Source: Solirubrobacterales bacterium
GTDB lineage: Bacteria > Actinomycetota > Thermoleophilia > Solirubrobacterales > 70-9
Length of the DNA: 64,000 nucleotides
Assembly (NCBI GenBank): GCA_035573435.1
Contig: DATMZR010000021.1
Coordinates: 62,001-126,000, forward strand
Direction of reading: 5' to 3'
Shown: one piece after another, positions 51,497-59,932 of the stretch
Layout: every line of letters starts with the position of its first letter
Position numbering within the stretch: position 1 is the first letter of the stretch
Position numbers and translations under genes: made by a program
Notes under the pieces: model-generated
Databases searched by the model: none
What the model was told of the DNA's origin: nothing
Seen by the model: only the letters and a program-made list of their open reading frames with translations

Positions 51497-53955
51497 CTGC
51501 TCACTCCCCTGCGCGGCGGCTGGCGCCGGGCCCTGCGCGCCCTCACCCGGGCGTCGTGCAGGTCCCTTGCTCCGCGCTCGCGACCGCGCAGATGGCGGCG
51601 ATATCGGCGTCGTGCGCCGTCTCCCACAAGGCCCGCCGGGCGGTTCGGTATAGCGCCGAAGGCGAGGCGGTCGGATCGAAGCTGCTCGGCGACCTGCCGC
51701 TGGGCCGCCTCACGCTCGCGGCCGGTGAGCGCCTCGTAGCGGTGCGGGCTCAGCCCGACTCGCCATGCGTGGACGCCCGAGTCCGCCGGTCGGTCGACCT
51801 CGCGGCGAATCGCCTCACGGGCCTCGCCCAGCTCGTCGCGGGAGAAGCGAGCCCCCGAGGCCCGCTGGCGTTCGTCGGCTTGCGAGACGAAGGCGCGTGC
51901 CTCGGCCTCTCTCGGTCCCGCCTGCGCGATCCGCTCCTTCGCCTCCGCGTGCGCGGCCCGAAGCCGCTCCGCGCGCTCCTGGGCGCTGCGGCGCGCCGCC
52001 TCGTGGCGCGCGCGCGCGGGCCCGCGTGCCGCCGAGGCGAGCCGGCCGTGGCGGCGAGCCTCGCTGTGCGCGTCCGTCCGCTCGGCCGCGAGCCGCGCCA
52101 GCTGCGTGCGGCGCTCTGCCTGCTCACCGAGGATGCCCTTCTCGGTCTGGTAGCGAGCGGCGAGGCGCTGCTCGGCCTGCCGGGCGAGCCGCTCGGAGGC
52201 GACCTTGCGGGTCGCGCCGGAGCGATCGCGGGCCATGCCGGTCAGACCGCCTCGGGCACCGGCCCCTGCGGCCCTCGCGCCGCGTACGCCGTAGCCCAGC
52301 GGCGCCATCACGCGGCGCGCTAGCTGCTGCGTCGCGTAGAGGCCGGTGAGGGCGCCGAGCCGGCCCGAGCCGCCCTCGCCGTCGGGGGCAACGGAGAGGA
52401 ACGACAGAATGTCGTCGCGCTTCAGGAAGACCGCCCACCAGAGGCCCGCCATGACCAGGAAGCCCATGAAGGCGCCGGCGCCCGTGGGGACGAGCGAGGC
52501 GACGACGTTGGTCGCGAACAGCGTCACCGCCAGCAAGGCCGCGTAGATCAGCTTCGAGACCAGGGCACCGGCGAGCGTCCCCGCCCAGAAGGCGAAGGCG
52601 GCGCGACCGCGCTCGCCGAAGGCGGGCATGAAGAGCACCAGCGGAGTCGAGAGCACGAGCACGAAGGCGACCGCCGTCTGGACGAAGATTCGGATTGCGA
52701 GCCAGGCGAGCAGCGCGATCCCGCCCAGAAGGCCGAGCCCGATCAAGAGCACCAGCGGCAGGCGCGTCCACGCGCCGCCGTCGCCCTGGATCGCGAAGTA
52801 GCTCGAGTAGGGAAAGTCGTCGGTGAACTCGTCCCAGAGCGAGTCCCGCGCCTCGGAGCCCGGGCTGTTGCGAAGCCAGAGCTCGGCGTTGGTGCGCGGC
52901 GGTGGGACCGCGGCGGCGACCTTGTCGCAATCGATCTCCCCGCCGCTGGCGAGCAGCCGGCGGAGCGCGTCTCGAGGGATCGTCCTCAGGTAGGCGTAGT
53001 CGAGGCAGGCCGTCTCGTTCGCCTTCGCGAGCAGTTCGGGGTCGGGCCGAGACAGCGCCCACCCCATGTCCGAGAAGTTGAGCGCCGCGAAGCCGGGAAG
53101 CGTCATCGCGTTCCAGGTCTCCGCGGTGGCCTCGGCATACGAGCTCGACGGGTTGGAGACCGACCCCGCCTGCGGCGCCGCGATCACCGCCTGCGCGGCG
53201 TCGTTGGTGAAGCCGGCGACGGTCCCGACCGTGCTCCGCGGCTCATGCAGGATCGCGAGCCCGGCGACCATCAGCGCCACGGTCAGCAGCGATCCGGCGA
53301 TCGCCTGCGCGAACTGGCGCCGCGCGAGCCCGCGCCAGACCGCCCAGGCGCCGACCGCGACGAAGGCGAAGACGAGCCACTGGCTAGTGAAGGCCCGGTA
53401 GAAGCGCTCAAGGCCGCGGCTGATCTCGGCCATCGTCCGGTTGTCGGTGAACGGAGAGAGCTCGAACGCCCAGCCGAGCAGGGTCAGGACCAGGCTCAAG
53501 ACGAACAGGAGCGCCATCCAGATCGCGTCGGCGATGTGGGCGAGCAGCGCCTGGAAGTTGCCGACGATGTTGTCCAGCCCGGTGTCGATGTGGATCTCGA
53601 AGCCGTAGTTCGAGGTCGGGTAGCGGCCCTCCGGGGTGCCCGTCACCTCGCAGTTCCGCCGCTCGGCGCGGCGCAGGCGCTTGCGGCAAAGCGGGTTCTC
53701 TACCTGCAGCGGGTTGACCTGGCCGAGCGAGTGCTCCTCGCCGCCTTGGACGAGCGGCGCAGCCGCGTCGCCCGCGACTCCCCCTCCTCCGCCGCCTCCT
53801 CTCACGCCGCTGCCGCCGGGATCGGCGGCGCCGCCCTGGGCCGATCGCGCTCGCTGGTCGCGGTCTGCCGGTGCCGCGATCGCCTGCGCCGGCGAGAGCG
53901 ACAGCGCGGTCGCGCACAGAAGCGCGGCCGCGGCCCTCCTAGGCCGCGGCCGCAT
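51493..53955 (-). CDS. VirB6/TrbL-like channel protein with long Arg-rich cytosolic tail
   Basis: 820 residues from the ATG at MRPRPRRAAA. A signal peptide (about 1-28) is followed by TM helices at about 125-150, 175-200, 210-235, and a cluster at about 390-540 (LVLLIGLGLLGGIALLAWLA, TAVAFVLVLSTPLVLFMPAF, GAFMGFLVMAGLWWAVFLKR). The last 250 residues are a soluble coiled coil rich in Arg, Ala and Glu (ARAARRSAQERAERLRAAHA). The polytopic core fits the VirB6/TrbL membrane channel of type IV secretion. The 17-bp overlap with the VirB4-like gene supports coupling. Confidence 0.85.
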   Translation of the reverse strand: MRPRPRRAAAALLCATALSLSPAQAIAAPADRDQRARSAQGGAADPGGSGVRGGGGGGGVAGDAAAPLVQGGEEHSLGQVNPLQVENPLCRKRLRRAERRNCEVTGTPEGRYPTSNYGFEIHIDTGLDNIVGNFQALLAHIADAIWMALLFVLSLVLTLLGWAFELSPFTDNRTMAEISRGLERFYRAFTSQWLVFAFVAVGAWAVWRGLARRQFAQAIAGSLLTVALMVAGLAILHEPRSTVGTVAGFTNDAAQAVIAAPQAGSVSNPSSSYAEATAETWNAMTLPGFAALNFSDMGWALSRPDPELLAKANETACLDYAYLRTIPRDALRRLLASGGEIDCDKVAAAVPPPRTNAELWLRNSPGSEARDSLWDEFTDDFPYSSYFAIQGDGGAWTRLPLVLLIGLGLLGGIALLAWLAIRIFVQTAVAFVLVLSTPLVLFMPAFGERGRAAFAFWAGTLAGALVSKLIYAALLAVTLFATNVVASLVPTGAGAFMGFLVMAGLWWAVFLKRDDILSFLSVAPDGEGGSGRLGALTGLYATQQLARRVMAPLGYGVRGARAAGAGARGGLTGMARDRSGATRKVASERLARQAEQRLAARYQTEKGILGEQAERRTQLARLAAERTDAHSEARRHGRLASAARGPARARHEAARRSAQERAERLRAAHAEAKERIAQAGPREAEARAFVSQADERQRASGARFSRDELGEAREAIRREVDRPADSGVHAWRVGLSPHRYEALTGREREAAQRQVAEQLRSDRLAFGAIPNRPAGLVGDGARRRYRRHLRGRERGARDLHDARVRARRARRQPPRRGVSR

Positions 53956-56410
53956 CGGCGGCGAGCTCCTCGGGCTCGTCATCCGGCAGCGCCGCTGCCG
54001 CAGGCGCCGTGCCGTGGGGAGTGGGCGTCGTGCCGAGTGCGGCGAGCAGCTCCTCGCCGGGGTCGACGCGCATCGGGATCGCCCGCCCGACGACGTCGCG
54101 CAGGTAGCAGCGCCCGGCGCGGAACGAGATCAGCCGCTGGCGAAGCCCCTCGTCGTCGCGGTCGAGACGGAGCAGCTCCAGCGAGCGCTCGGCCTCGGAC
54201 TCCGTCTCGACGCCGAACGCGAGGTACGTGCCGACAAGCGGCTCCAGGATCTCGGCGTCCCCGACGATCTGCGAGGCCAAGAGCGGCGTGATGTTCATCG
54301 AGCGCCCCATCCGCGAAAGGCGGTCGAGGAGGGCCTGACCCTGCACGTCGAGTAGCAGCGCCCACGCCTCGTCCACCGCCAGCACCGAGTGCGTATGCGT
54401 GTCGGCGGCGCAAAGGCGAAGCGCGTAGGCCGCCACCAGTCGCAGCACCGCCTGGCTCACTCGCTCGTCCTCCTGGAGCTCCGAGCGGCGGACGTCGGGC
54501 TTGACCGTGACCAGGTTTCGGATCCGAAGCGAGACCACCTTCGCGCCGCCTACCTCGGGCAGGGCCTGCCCGGGCCGCCCGAAACCGAGCTTCGCGAGCC
54601 CGGCCTCGAGGTGGACCTCGAGAGCCTCAGCACAGTCGGCGCCGACCGGGTCGATCGCCCGCAGCTCGTCGAGCACCTGGCCCGTGGTCCCTCCGCCGGC
54701 CGCCTCGGTAGCGGCGATCGCCCGCCGGATCTTCGTCCGCCACTCGGCCGGGACTGGATCCGGCAGGATGCCGACCAGAAAGCCGTAGGCGAGATCCTGG
54801 CGGGTCTCGGCAGTGCCGACCCGCATCGGGTCGAGCAGCCCCCGATAGCGCTCGTCGGGTCCGAGCTCGATCGCCTCGAGGCGATCGGCGAGGCCCGGCA
54901 GCCGCTCGAGCCGGTGGTCTCCCTTGGGGTCGATGTCGACGATCGGCGATGAGCCCTGCAGGTAGGCCTGGTAGAGCAGGGTCTCGAGCGCCACGGTCTT
55001 GCCCGAGCCGAGCGATCCCGTGAGCAGGATGGTCGGCGGCCGGTCGGTGCGCGAGGCCTCGGCGAGGTCGAGCTGCACCGGCGACCGCGAGCCGGTCAGC
55101 CCATAGCCGAGATAGGGGCCGATCTCAGACCCGGCGTGCGAGATCGCCGTCGGCACCATCGCCCCGAGTTGCTCGGGCAAGAGGTGCGCGAGGTAGTCGC
55201 GCACCGGGAAGGGCTGTGCTGGCATTGCGCCGAGGAAGAGGCGGTGCTGCTCGCCCAGCGGCCGATGGAGCTCCACCCGCCCGAACTCAGAACGCAGGTG
55301 ATCAACCCGGTCCTCAAGCTGGTCGGGATCGTCCGCGCCCAGGGCCAGAGTGATCGCCGAGCGGAGGAACGGCGGCCGGTCCGACGCGCCGAGGCGCGCC
55401 TGCAGTTCGCGCGCCGCGTAGCTGCGGTCGGTGGTCCCGACCGTCGCGCCGTGCTCGCCGAAGGCCTCCTCCTTGGCCTGCTGGTCGGCGTCGACCATCC
55501 GCTTCTGCGCCAGCTTCTGCGCGGCGCGGTTGGGGATCCACTCGGCCGTGTAGACGGCGTCGACGGGGAACCCGCATTCGAGCGGCGCGAAGAGGAGCTC
55601 CACCTCCGGCCCCGGGAAGGCCGCTTCGTCCGGCAGCGCGCCGCAGACGAGCAGCGCCTGGTGCGAGGTGCCAGCCTCCGAGTCGACCCGAAGCGCCCGC
55701 GGCTCGATCTGAACGCGCGATTCGTGAAGGCGCATCAGATCGTGCTCGTAGGGCTCGAACGCTCCCCCCTCCTCGGTGTCTACCCAGAGCGCCTGCGCCC
55801 GCCAGTGCGGATCGACGTGGGGCTCCCCCACGCCGCGGGTGTAGGCGGAGCGGACGAGAGCCGCGATCTCCCCCGAGCGCGCCCGCTCGCACGGCAGCTG
55901 GTCGAAGACGCGATCGAAGGCCCGCTCCTCGGCGCGCCGCAGCTCTGCCAGGCGCTTCTTCGAGACCGCCCGGGCGTCTCGGATCCCGAGGCCGGCCTGC
56001 AACTCGCACCAGAGCTCGGCGAGCCGTTGTGCCCCAGCGGCGTGCGCCGGCGGGCCCAGGCGCACGAACGCGAACAGCTCGGGCCAAACGACGCGGCGGC
56101 TGGCGAGCCGGCGCCGATGCTCTTCCAGGTAGGCGCGAAAGGCCTCCGGGTGGCCCCGGCGCGGATCGACCGTCGTCAGCGCCCGCTCCGCGTAGCGGTC
56201 CGCCGACCACTCGCGAGCGGAGCGGATCAGCTGGAAGTCGGTTTCGATCGCATAGGCGAAGGCCTCGATCCGCTCCTTCAGCTCCACCTTTCGGTTCAGC
56301 GAGAGGCCCGCATAGCTCTGGCCCTCTAGGCGATAGCCGGCCCAGACGTCCTCGGGTGATCGCCAGACGAGGTTTCCGTGCAGGAAGTAGTGCGGCGCCC
56401 GTAGGCTCAT
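53939..56410 (-). CDS. VirB4/TraC-like type IV secretion ATPase
   Basis: 823 residues from the ATG overlapping the TcpE stop (ATGA). The N-terminal region (about 1-440) resembles VirB4 CagE/TrbE parts. The C-terminal ATPase has Walker A PTILLTGSLGSGKTVALETL near residue 462 and Walker B SVLAVDEAWALLL near 675, with a following QALLDRLSRMGRSMNITPLLASQ motif. It powers assembly of the transfer channel. It shares the operon with VirB6-like and TcpE-like genes. Confidence 0.95.
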   Translation of the reverse strand: MSLRAPHYFLHGNLVWRSPEDVWAGYRLEGQSYAGLSLNRKVELKERIEAFAYAIETDFQLIRSAREWSADRYAERALTTVDPRRGHPEAFRAYLEEHRRRLASRRVVWPELFAFVRLGPPAHAAGAQRLAELWCELQAGLGIRDARAVSKKRLAELRRAEERAFDRVFDQLPCERARSGEIAALVRSAYTRGVGEPHVDPHWRAQALWVDTEEGGAFEPYEHDLMRLHESRVQIEPRALRVDSEAGTSHQALLVCGALPDEAAFPGPEVELLFAPLECGFPVDAVYTAEWIPNRAAQKLAQKRMVDADQQAKEEAFGEHGATVGTTDRSYAARELQARLGASDRPPFLRSAITLALGADDPDQLEDRVDHLRSEFGRVELHRPLGEQHRLFLGAMPAQPFPVRDYLAHLLPEQLGAMVPTAISHAGSEIGPYLGYGLTGSRSPVQLDLAEASRTDRPPTILLTGSLGSGKTVALETLLYQAYLQGSSPIVDIDPKGDHRLERLPGLADRLEAIELGPDERYRGLLDPMRVGTAETRQDLAYGFLVGILPDPVPAEWRTKIRRAIAATEAAGGGTTGQVLDELRAIDPVGADCAEALEVHLEAGLAKLGFGRPGQALPEVGGAKVVSLRIRNLVTVKPDVRRSELQEDERVSQAVLRLVAAYALRLCAADTHTHSVLAVDEAWALLLDVQGQALLDRLSRMGRSMNITPLLASQIVGDAEILEPLVGTYLAFGVETESEAERSLELLRLDRDDEGLRQRLISFRAGRCYLRDVVGRAIPMRVDPGEELLAALGTTPTPHGTAPAAAALPDDEPEELAADAAAA

Positions 56411-57033
56411 TCGAAGACCACCTCCGCGCCCTCGGGCACCCGCAGCTCGCGCCCGCGGGGTAGCGGCCGTGGGCGCTCGCAGAGCCCGCACACGCGGACC
56501 CGCCTCGCCGCGAGCGCGTCGGATCCGCGGCCTCGCCTTCGCTCGACCTCGAGCCGCGCCGGGTAGCGCAAGACGAGGCGAGCGGGCCCGCGCACCCGCC
56601 CGCGCCGGTAGGCGGGCTCATCCCCAGTCGGGGCAATCTGCACCGCCGCGACCGGGGCGACCTGCGCCCCCTGCGAGACGGTGGGACGAAGCCCCGCCAG
56701 GGTGCGCGCTCGGACGCGGTAGCGAGCGAGCCCCGCGAGCGCGTGATGCGGCGCTCGCCCGTCGATCTGCCACGAGGCAAGCGCCCAGCCCGCCGCGACC
56801 GGCAGGGCGACGACGCGAACGCCCACGGGGACCAAGCCGAGCAGCTGCCCGGCGAGCGGCAGCCTCGCCGCCACCATCACGCCCACGGCGGCGGCGATCG
56901 TGTAGAGGATCGCCCGAAGCGGCACGCCCCCGGGCGCCGGCAGCCGCCAGCGGTCGACGCGGTAGATCCGCCGCTCGACGCCGTCGAGGACCGCCCGGTA
57001 AGAGCGGACCGACACCGGCTCTCTCGCCGCCAC
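56407..57033 (-). CDS. TcpE-like conjugative membrane protein
   Basis: 208 residues, start GTG after AGGAG. The opening VRSYRAVLDGVERRIYRVD, followed by RLPAPGGVPLRAILY and two TM helices (about 40-60 and 66-86), matches the TcpE family (PF12648). A basic C-terminal extension follows (GRVRGPARLVLRYPARLEVE). In Gram-positive elements TcpE is an essential inner part of the channel. It precedes the VirB4-like gene with overlapping codons. Confidence 0.78.
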   Translation of the reverse strand: MAAREPVSVRSYRAVLDGVERRIYRVDRWRLPAPGGVPLRAILYTIAAAVGVMVAARLPLAGQLLGLVPVGVRVVALPVAAGWALASWQIDGRAPHHALAGLARYRVRARTLAGLRPTVSQGAQVAPVAAVQIAPTGDEPAYRRGRVRGPARLVLRYPARLEVERRRGRGSDALAARRVRVCGLCERPRPLPRGRELRVPEGAEVVFE

Positions 57034-57060
57034 GCGCGCGCTCCTGACCTTCCCGCCGAG

Positions 57061-57408
57061 CTAGAAGATCGCCTTGTAGATGTCGCGGTAGGCGTCCTCG
57101 GCCGAGCCGGGAGCGAAGATGAAGAGCCCCGCGATCAGCCCCACGAGCGCGGCGCTGATCGCCAGCCCCGTGTTGCGCTGCATGAAGGCACCAATCCCCA
57201 CCACGCCGATCAGCACGATCAGCACTGGCCCGACGATCTCGGTGATCAGATCGGCCGCGTTGTCGCCGGCCCTGGAGACGCTGCCGCCCCCGGCCTTCTG
57301 CGCCTGGGCCCGCTGGACCCCGAAGCCGAGAGGGCCAACTGTGCCCACCACCGGCGACACCAGAGCGAGAAGAAGCGCGGTGGCGCCGATCGCTGCTATG
57401 CGTCTCAT
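57061..57408 (-). CDS. Small pilin-like/TrbC-type membrane protein of the transfer operon
   Basis: 115 residues after CTAGGAGGA. A signal segment (about 5-25) and two TM helices (about 58-78 and 85-103: PVLIVLIGVVGIGAFMQ and GLAISAALVGLIAGLFIF) with a short loop between. This layout fits VirB2/TrbC pilin-like subunits of Gram-positive conjugation systems. Ribosome-binding site overlaps the stop of the TcpC-like gene. Assignment rests on architecture and position. Confidence 0.7.
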   Translation of the reverse strand: MRRIAAIGATALLLALVSPVVGTVGPLGFGVQRAQAQKAGGGSVSRAGDNAADLITEIVGPVLIVLIGVVGIGAFMQRNTGLAISAALVGLIAGLFIFAPGSAEDAYRDIYKAIF

Positions 57409-57418
57409 GGTGTTCCTC

Positions 57419-58267
57419 CTAGGTTGCGTTTGCCACGGTCTCGATGAAGCTCACGAGGACACGCCCGCGTCGGCGATCGACGCCGAGCTCATAGGTCAGC
57501 GTCCAAAGCCCTCCCGCCTCCTCGCGCGCACTGACGGTCGCGAGCACGGCGCCGGAGTCCGGACCCGCAGCCCAGGCGAGGTCGTCAATCGACTGCACCT
57601 CGAAACGCTGCGCGGGGATTGCCACCGCCGCGTCGGGCGCCAGGTCGGCCTCGAGGTCCGCCCGCTCCCCGGCGAGGTAGTTGCGAACGACCCGCTCCGC
57701 GACGGCGACCACCTCTCTGTCTTCGACTTCCTCGCGCGCGCCGAGCTCCGACCGCGCGATCGTCGGGGGGCCGACGACCGAGGGATAGCCGGTTAGCGTG
57801 ATGGCGCCTTCTGAGGTGCGCGCCACCGGCACCGCCAGGTAAGTCGGCGCGGGCTCGCCGCTCATCCCGGCGGCAACCACCACGATCCGCCCCCCGGCGA
57901 GCGCCTCCTGGTTCTGGGCCACGCGCACCCACTCGACTGAGCGCGAGCCACGCTCGGGCGGCATGAGGCCCGCGCCCGCGTCGAGCTCCTCCGGGAGGTA
58001 CGGCCGAAGCGCTCGCTCGCGAACCTGCGGTCGCGCGGCGTCGTAGGCGAGATAGGCGCGGGCAAAGCCTTGGGCGAAGTCCTCGACCGCGTAATCGGGG
58101 GCGCCCGGGGCCGTCGACGGCACCGGCGCCTTCTCGGGTGAGATCAGCTCGCGAAGGCCGACCAGCGAGGTGATCGCAAGTACCGCGACGAACATGTACC
58201 GCGGCGCCCGCCCACGCAGCCGCTCGAGCCGCGCCGAGCGGCGCGCGAGCTCGACCCTCTCCCCCAT
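57419..58267 (-). CDS. TcpC/VirB8-like conjugative transfer protein
   Basis: 282 residues from the ATG at MGERVELARR (GTG at 58276, overlapping the upstream stop, is the alternative). One TM (about 26-42, MFVAVLAITSLVGLREL) is followed by two NTF2-like domains (about 60-150 and 170-280), the TcpC layout: ARAYLAYDAARPQVRERALR, then EDREVVAVAERVVRNYLAGE and LTYELGVDRRRGRVLVSFIE. TcpC-like proteins link the channel to the cell wall. The gene is coupled to the gene at 58273. Confidence 0.82.
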   Translation of the reverse strand: MGERVELARRSARLERLRGRAPRYMFVAVLAITSLVGLRELISPEKAPVPSTAPGAPDYAVEDFAQGFARAYLAYDAARPQVRERALRPYLPEELDAGAGLMPPERGSRSVEWVRVAQNQEALAGGRIVVVAAGMSGEPAPTYLAVPVARTSEGAITLTGYPSVVGPPTIARSELGAREEVEDREVVAVAERVVRNYLAGERADLEADLAPDAAVAIPAQRFEVQSIDDLAWAAGPDSGAVLATVSAREEAGGLWTLTYELGVDRRRGRVLVSFIETVANAT

Positions 58268-58272
58268 GCCGC

Positions 58273-59007
58273 TCACGGCCCGAACTCCCGCTGGACAACA
58301 GCTGGGCTCGCCTCCTGAGTTGGTGCCGGAGTGAACCTCGGCGCCAAACTCGGTTCGGGTGCGACTGCTCGCGCGACCGGCGCTGTAGCCGCATCCGCCG
58401 TCGTCAACGCGTCCGAGGGCGCGGAGGACCGATGGGCCTGGGCGCCCCCACCGCCTCGCCCGGGCTCCGAGACCGCTCGCTCGCGGGGCTCGCCCTGGCC
58501 CGCACGCCGCAGGCCGGCGTGCGGCGCTCGCGCCTCCAGCTCTTGGCGCCTGAGCGGGGGATCGGGGAGGCTCGGCTTCGACCCGCCGGTCTCGAGGACG
58601 ATCATCACTAGCGTCGCGAGCACCGCCGCGATTCCCACGGTGGCTGCGGTGCCCAAGCCCCGGGGGCGCGGCCGCGACCACGGGTGGCTTGTCCTCGCGC
58701 GACGTACGTTCGCGCTCACCGGCTCGGGTTCCCGTTCGCCGTCGATCTCCGCAGGCGCTCGCTGCTGCGGCTCGTCCCCAATCTCGTCGAAGTCGCTCGC
58801 CTCGGCGTCGTCCTTCTCTGCCGCGTTGGGCTCAACCGCCGAAATCCCGGCCGGCTCGCCCACCCTCACCACGCGGACCTTCCGTGCAATTCCCGCGCTG
58901 CGCGCGGCTGCAGTGGCCGGCTGAGGCTCCTGGAGGAGGCCGAGATCGAGCTCGTCGAGCAGCTGGTCCTCGCCGATCACGAGGACCTCGTGCGATCGCC
59001 GCCTCAC
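58273..59007 (-). CDS. Single-pass membrane protein ending in REFGP; first gene of transfer operon
   Basis: 244 residues, start GTG. The cytosolic N-terminus (1-118) is acidic and rich in Glu and Asp, with a LIGEDQLLDELDLGLL helix. One TM (about 119-139, GTAATVGIAAVLATLVMIVL) and an extracytoplasmic Pro/Ala/Arg-rich tail of about 100 residues end in VVQREFGP. The same last six residues terminate the sigma-TM protein at 24983, and a close form (REFGQP) terminates the one at 61825. The gene heads the transfer operon behind the 26-bp promoter motif. Function unknown. Confidence 0.8.
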   Translation of the reverse strand: MRRRSHEVLVIGEDQLLDELDLGLLQEPQPATAAARSAGIARKVRVVRVGEPAGISAVEPNAAEKDDAEASDFDEIGDEPQQRAPAEIDGEREPEPVSANVRRARTSHPWSRPRPRGLGTAATVGIAAVLATLVMIVLETGGSKPSLPDPPLRRQELEARAPHAGLRRAGQGEPRERAVSEPGRGGGGAQAHRSSAPSDALTTADAATAPVARAVAPEPSLAPRFTPAPTQEASPAVVQREFGP

Positions 59008-59036
59008 TGGATCGAGCCTCGCTCACGTCTCCGCAT
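59004..59036 (-). CDS. Ten-residue leader reading frame coupled to the REFGP membrane protein
   Basis: An ATG eight bases after the promoter motif starts MRRRERGSIQ and ends at a TGA that overlaps the GTG start of the 244-residue gene (GTGA). Position and overlap match the way the element sigma gene follows its own motif at the same distance. It may be a leaderless mini-gene that loads ribosomes for the next gene. Confidence 0.4.
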   Translation of the reverse strand: MRRRERGSIQ

Positions 59037-59044
59037 ACCCCCTA

Positions 59045-59070
59045 GTCGGAGCCGGGTCCAAAATGTATGG
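59045..59070 (-). promoter_or_regulatory. Element promoter motif, copy B
   Basis: Minus strand: CCATACA, 12 bases (with TTT instead of AAA), CTCCGAC. Spacing is identical to copies A and C. It lies eight bases before the leader ATG and 38 bp before the transfer-operon GTG, and bases after the -10 (seven bases, then TATGCGG) match copy C. Likely promoter of the type IV secretion operon. Confidence 0.65.
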
Positions 59071-59203
59071 AGGGAGGTCCCCCGGCCGACCTACTCGACG
59101 GATAGCGCCGCCGGCCCGGCTGTCAACCCCTTACGGGGTCGGACGCTCCGCGCCCTTGACCGCCGCGCCTAAGCGGCGCTGAGATCGCTTGTAGGTCGGC
59201 GGG

Positions 59204-59851
59204 TCAGCCGGAGGCGATGGCGAGGACGGAGATCTGCGGCTGGTCGATCTTCGGACTGCCGATTCCCTTCTCGCAGCTCAGGGCGATCGTGTGTCGCCCG
59301 CGGCGAAGCGTTCCGTCGCGGAAGGGAGGCGCGTTGCCGGCGGTGACGAAGGTGAGCGCGAAGCCGTTCTGGGCGGCGGAGGACGTATTGTCGACGGCCT
59401 CCTCGCCGGGCGCAACCCCGCCGCCCACGTCGATCCCGTCGATGCTGATGGCGCAGGTTGCGTGGGTGGGCACGCCCCCGCTCTCCTGCCCTCCGGTCGT
59501 GACGACCAGAAGGCGCGAGCGCCGCTTGAGCCGGATCGAGGTCTTCACGCACTTGACGGCGGCGGTAGCCGCCGTGAGGTCGCAGACTGCCGCGCCATTG
59601 CCGGCCAGCGGCGCGAAAGACTGCGCCTTCAGGGTGCGCTCGGCGATCTGCCCGCCGCGGAGGGCGTTTCGGGCCACGTCCCTGCCGCGGACCGCCCGGT
59701 GGTTCTTCAGGTCCTCGCTCCTCAGCGAGTTGTTCCTGATGTCTTGGGAGCCGAGCTCCCCGGTTGCGTAGGCGGCGCCCCCGGCCAGGATCATGAACAG
59801 GCAGACGGTGACCCCGATATTGGCGTAGCTCAGGTGGCGGCGAATCTTCAC
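59204..59851 (-). CDS. Secreted protein, third gene of element sigma cassette
   Basis: 215 residues, start GTG seven bases after AAAGGAGGA. It opens VKIRRHLSYANIGVTVCLFM, then DIRNNSLRSEDLKNHRAVRG turns and a Cys-bearing beta domain (AVCDLTAATAAVKCVKTSIR, HATCAISIDGIDV, IALSCEKGIG). It is clearly paralogous to 22464-23078, with the same length, the same motifs and the same cassette position. Probably surface-exposed. Confidence 0.87.
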   Translation of the reverse strand: MKIRRHLSYANIGVTVCLFMILAGGAAYATGELGSQDIRNNSLRSEDLKNHRAVRGRDVARNALRGGQIAERTLKAQSFAPLAGNGAAVCDLTAATAAVKCVKTSIRLKRRSRLLVVTTGGQESGGVPTHATCAISIDGIDVGGGVAPGEEAVDNTSSAAQNGFALTFVTAGNAPPFRDGTLRRGRHTIALSCEKGIGSPKIDQPQISVLAIASG

Positions 59852-59932
59852 GTTGGTTCCTCCTTTGCCGGGGGATAAGGCTAGGGGCGCCGTCGGCTCT
59901 TCCCACGCCCTTCGGCTCAGATCGGCCGCGCC

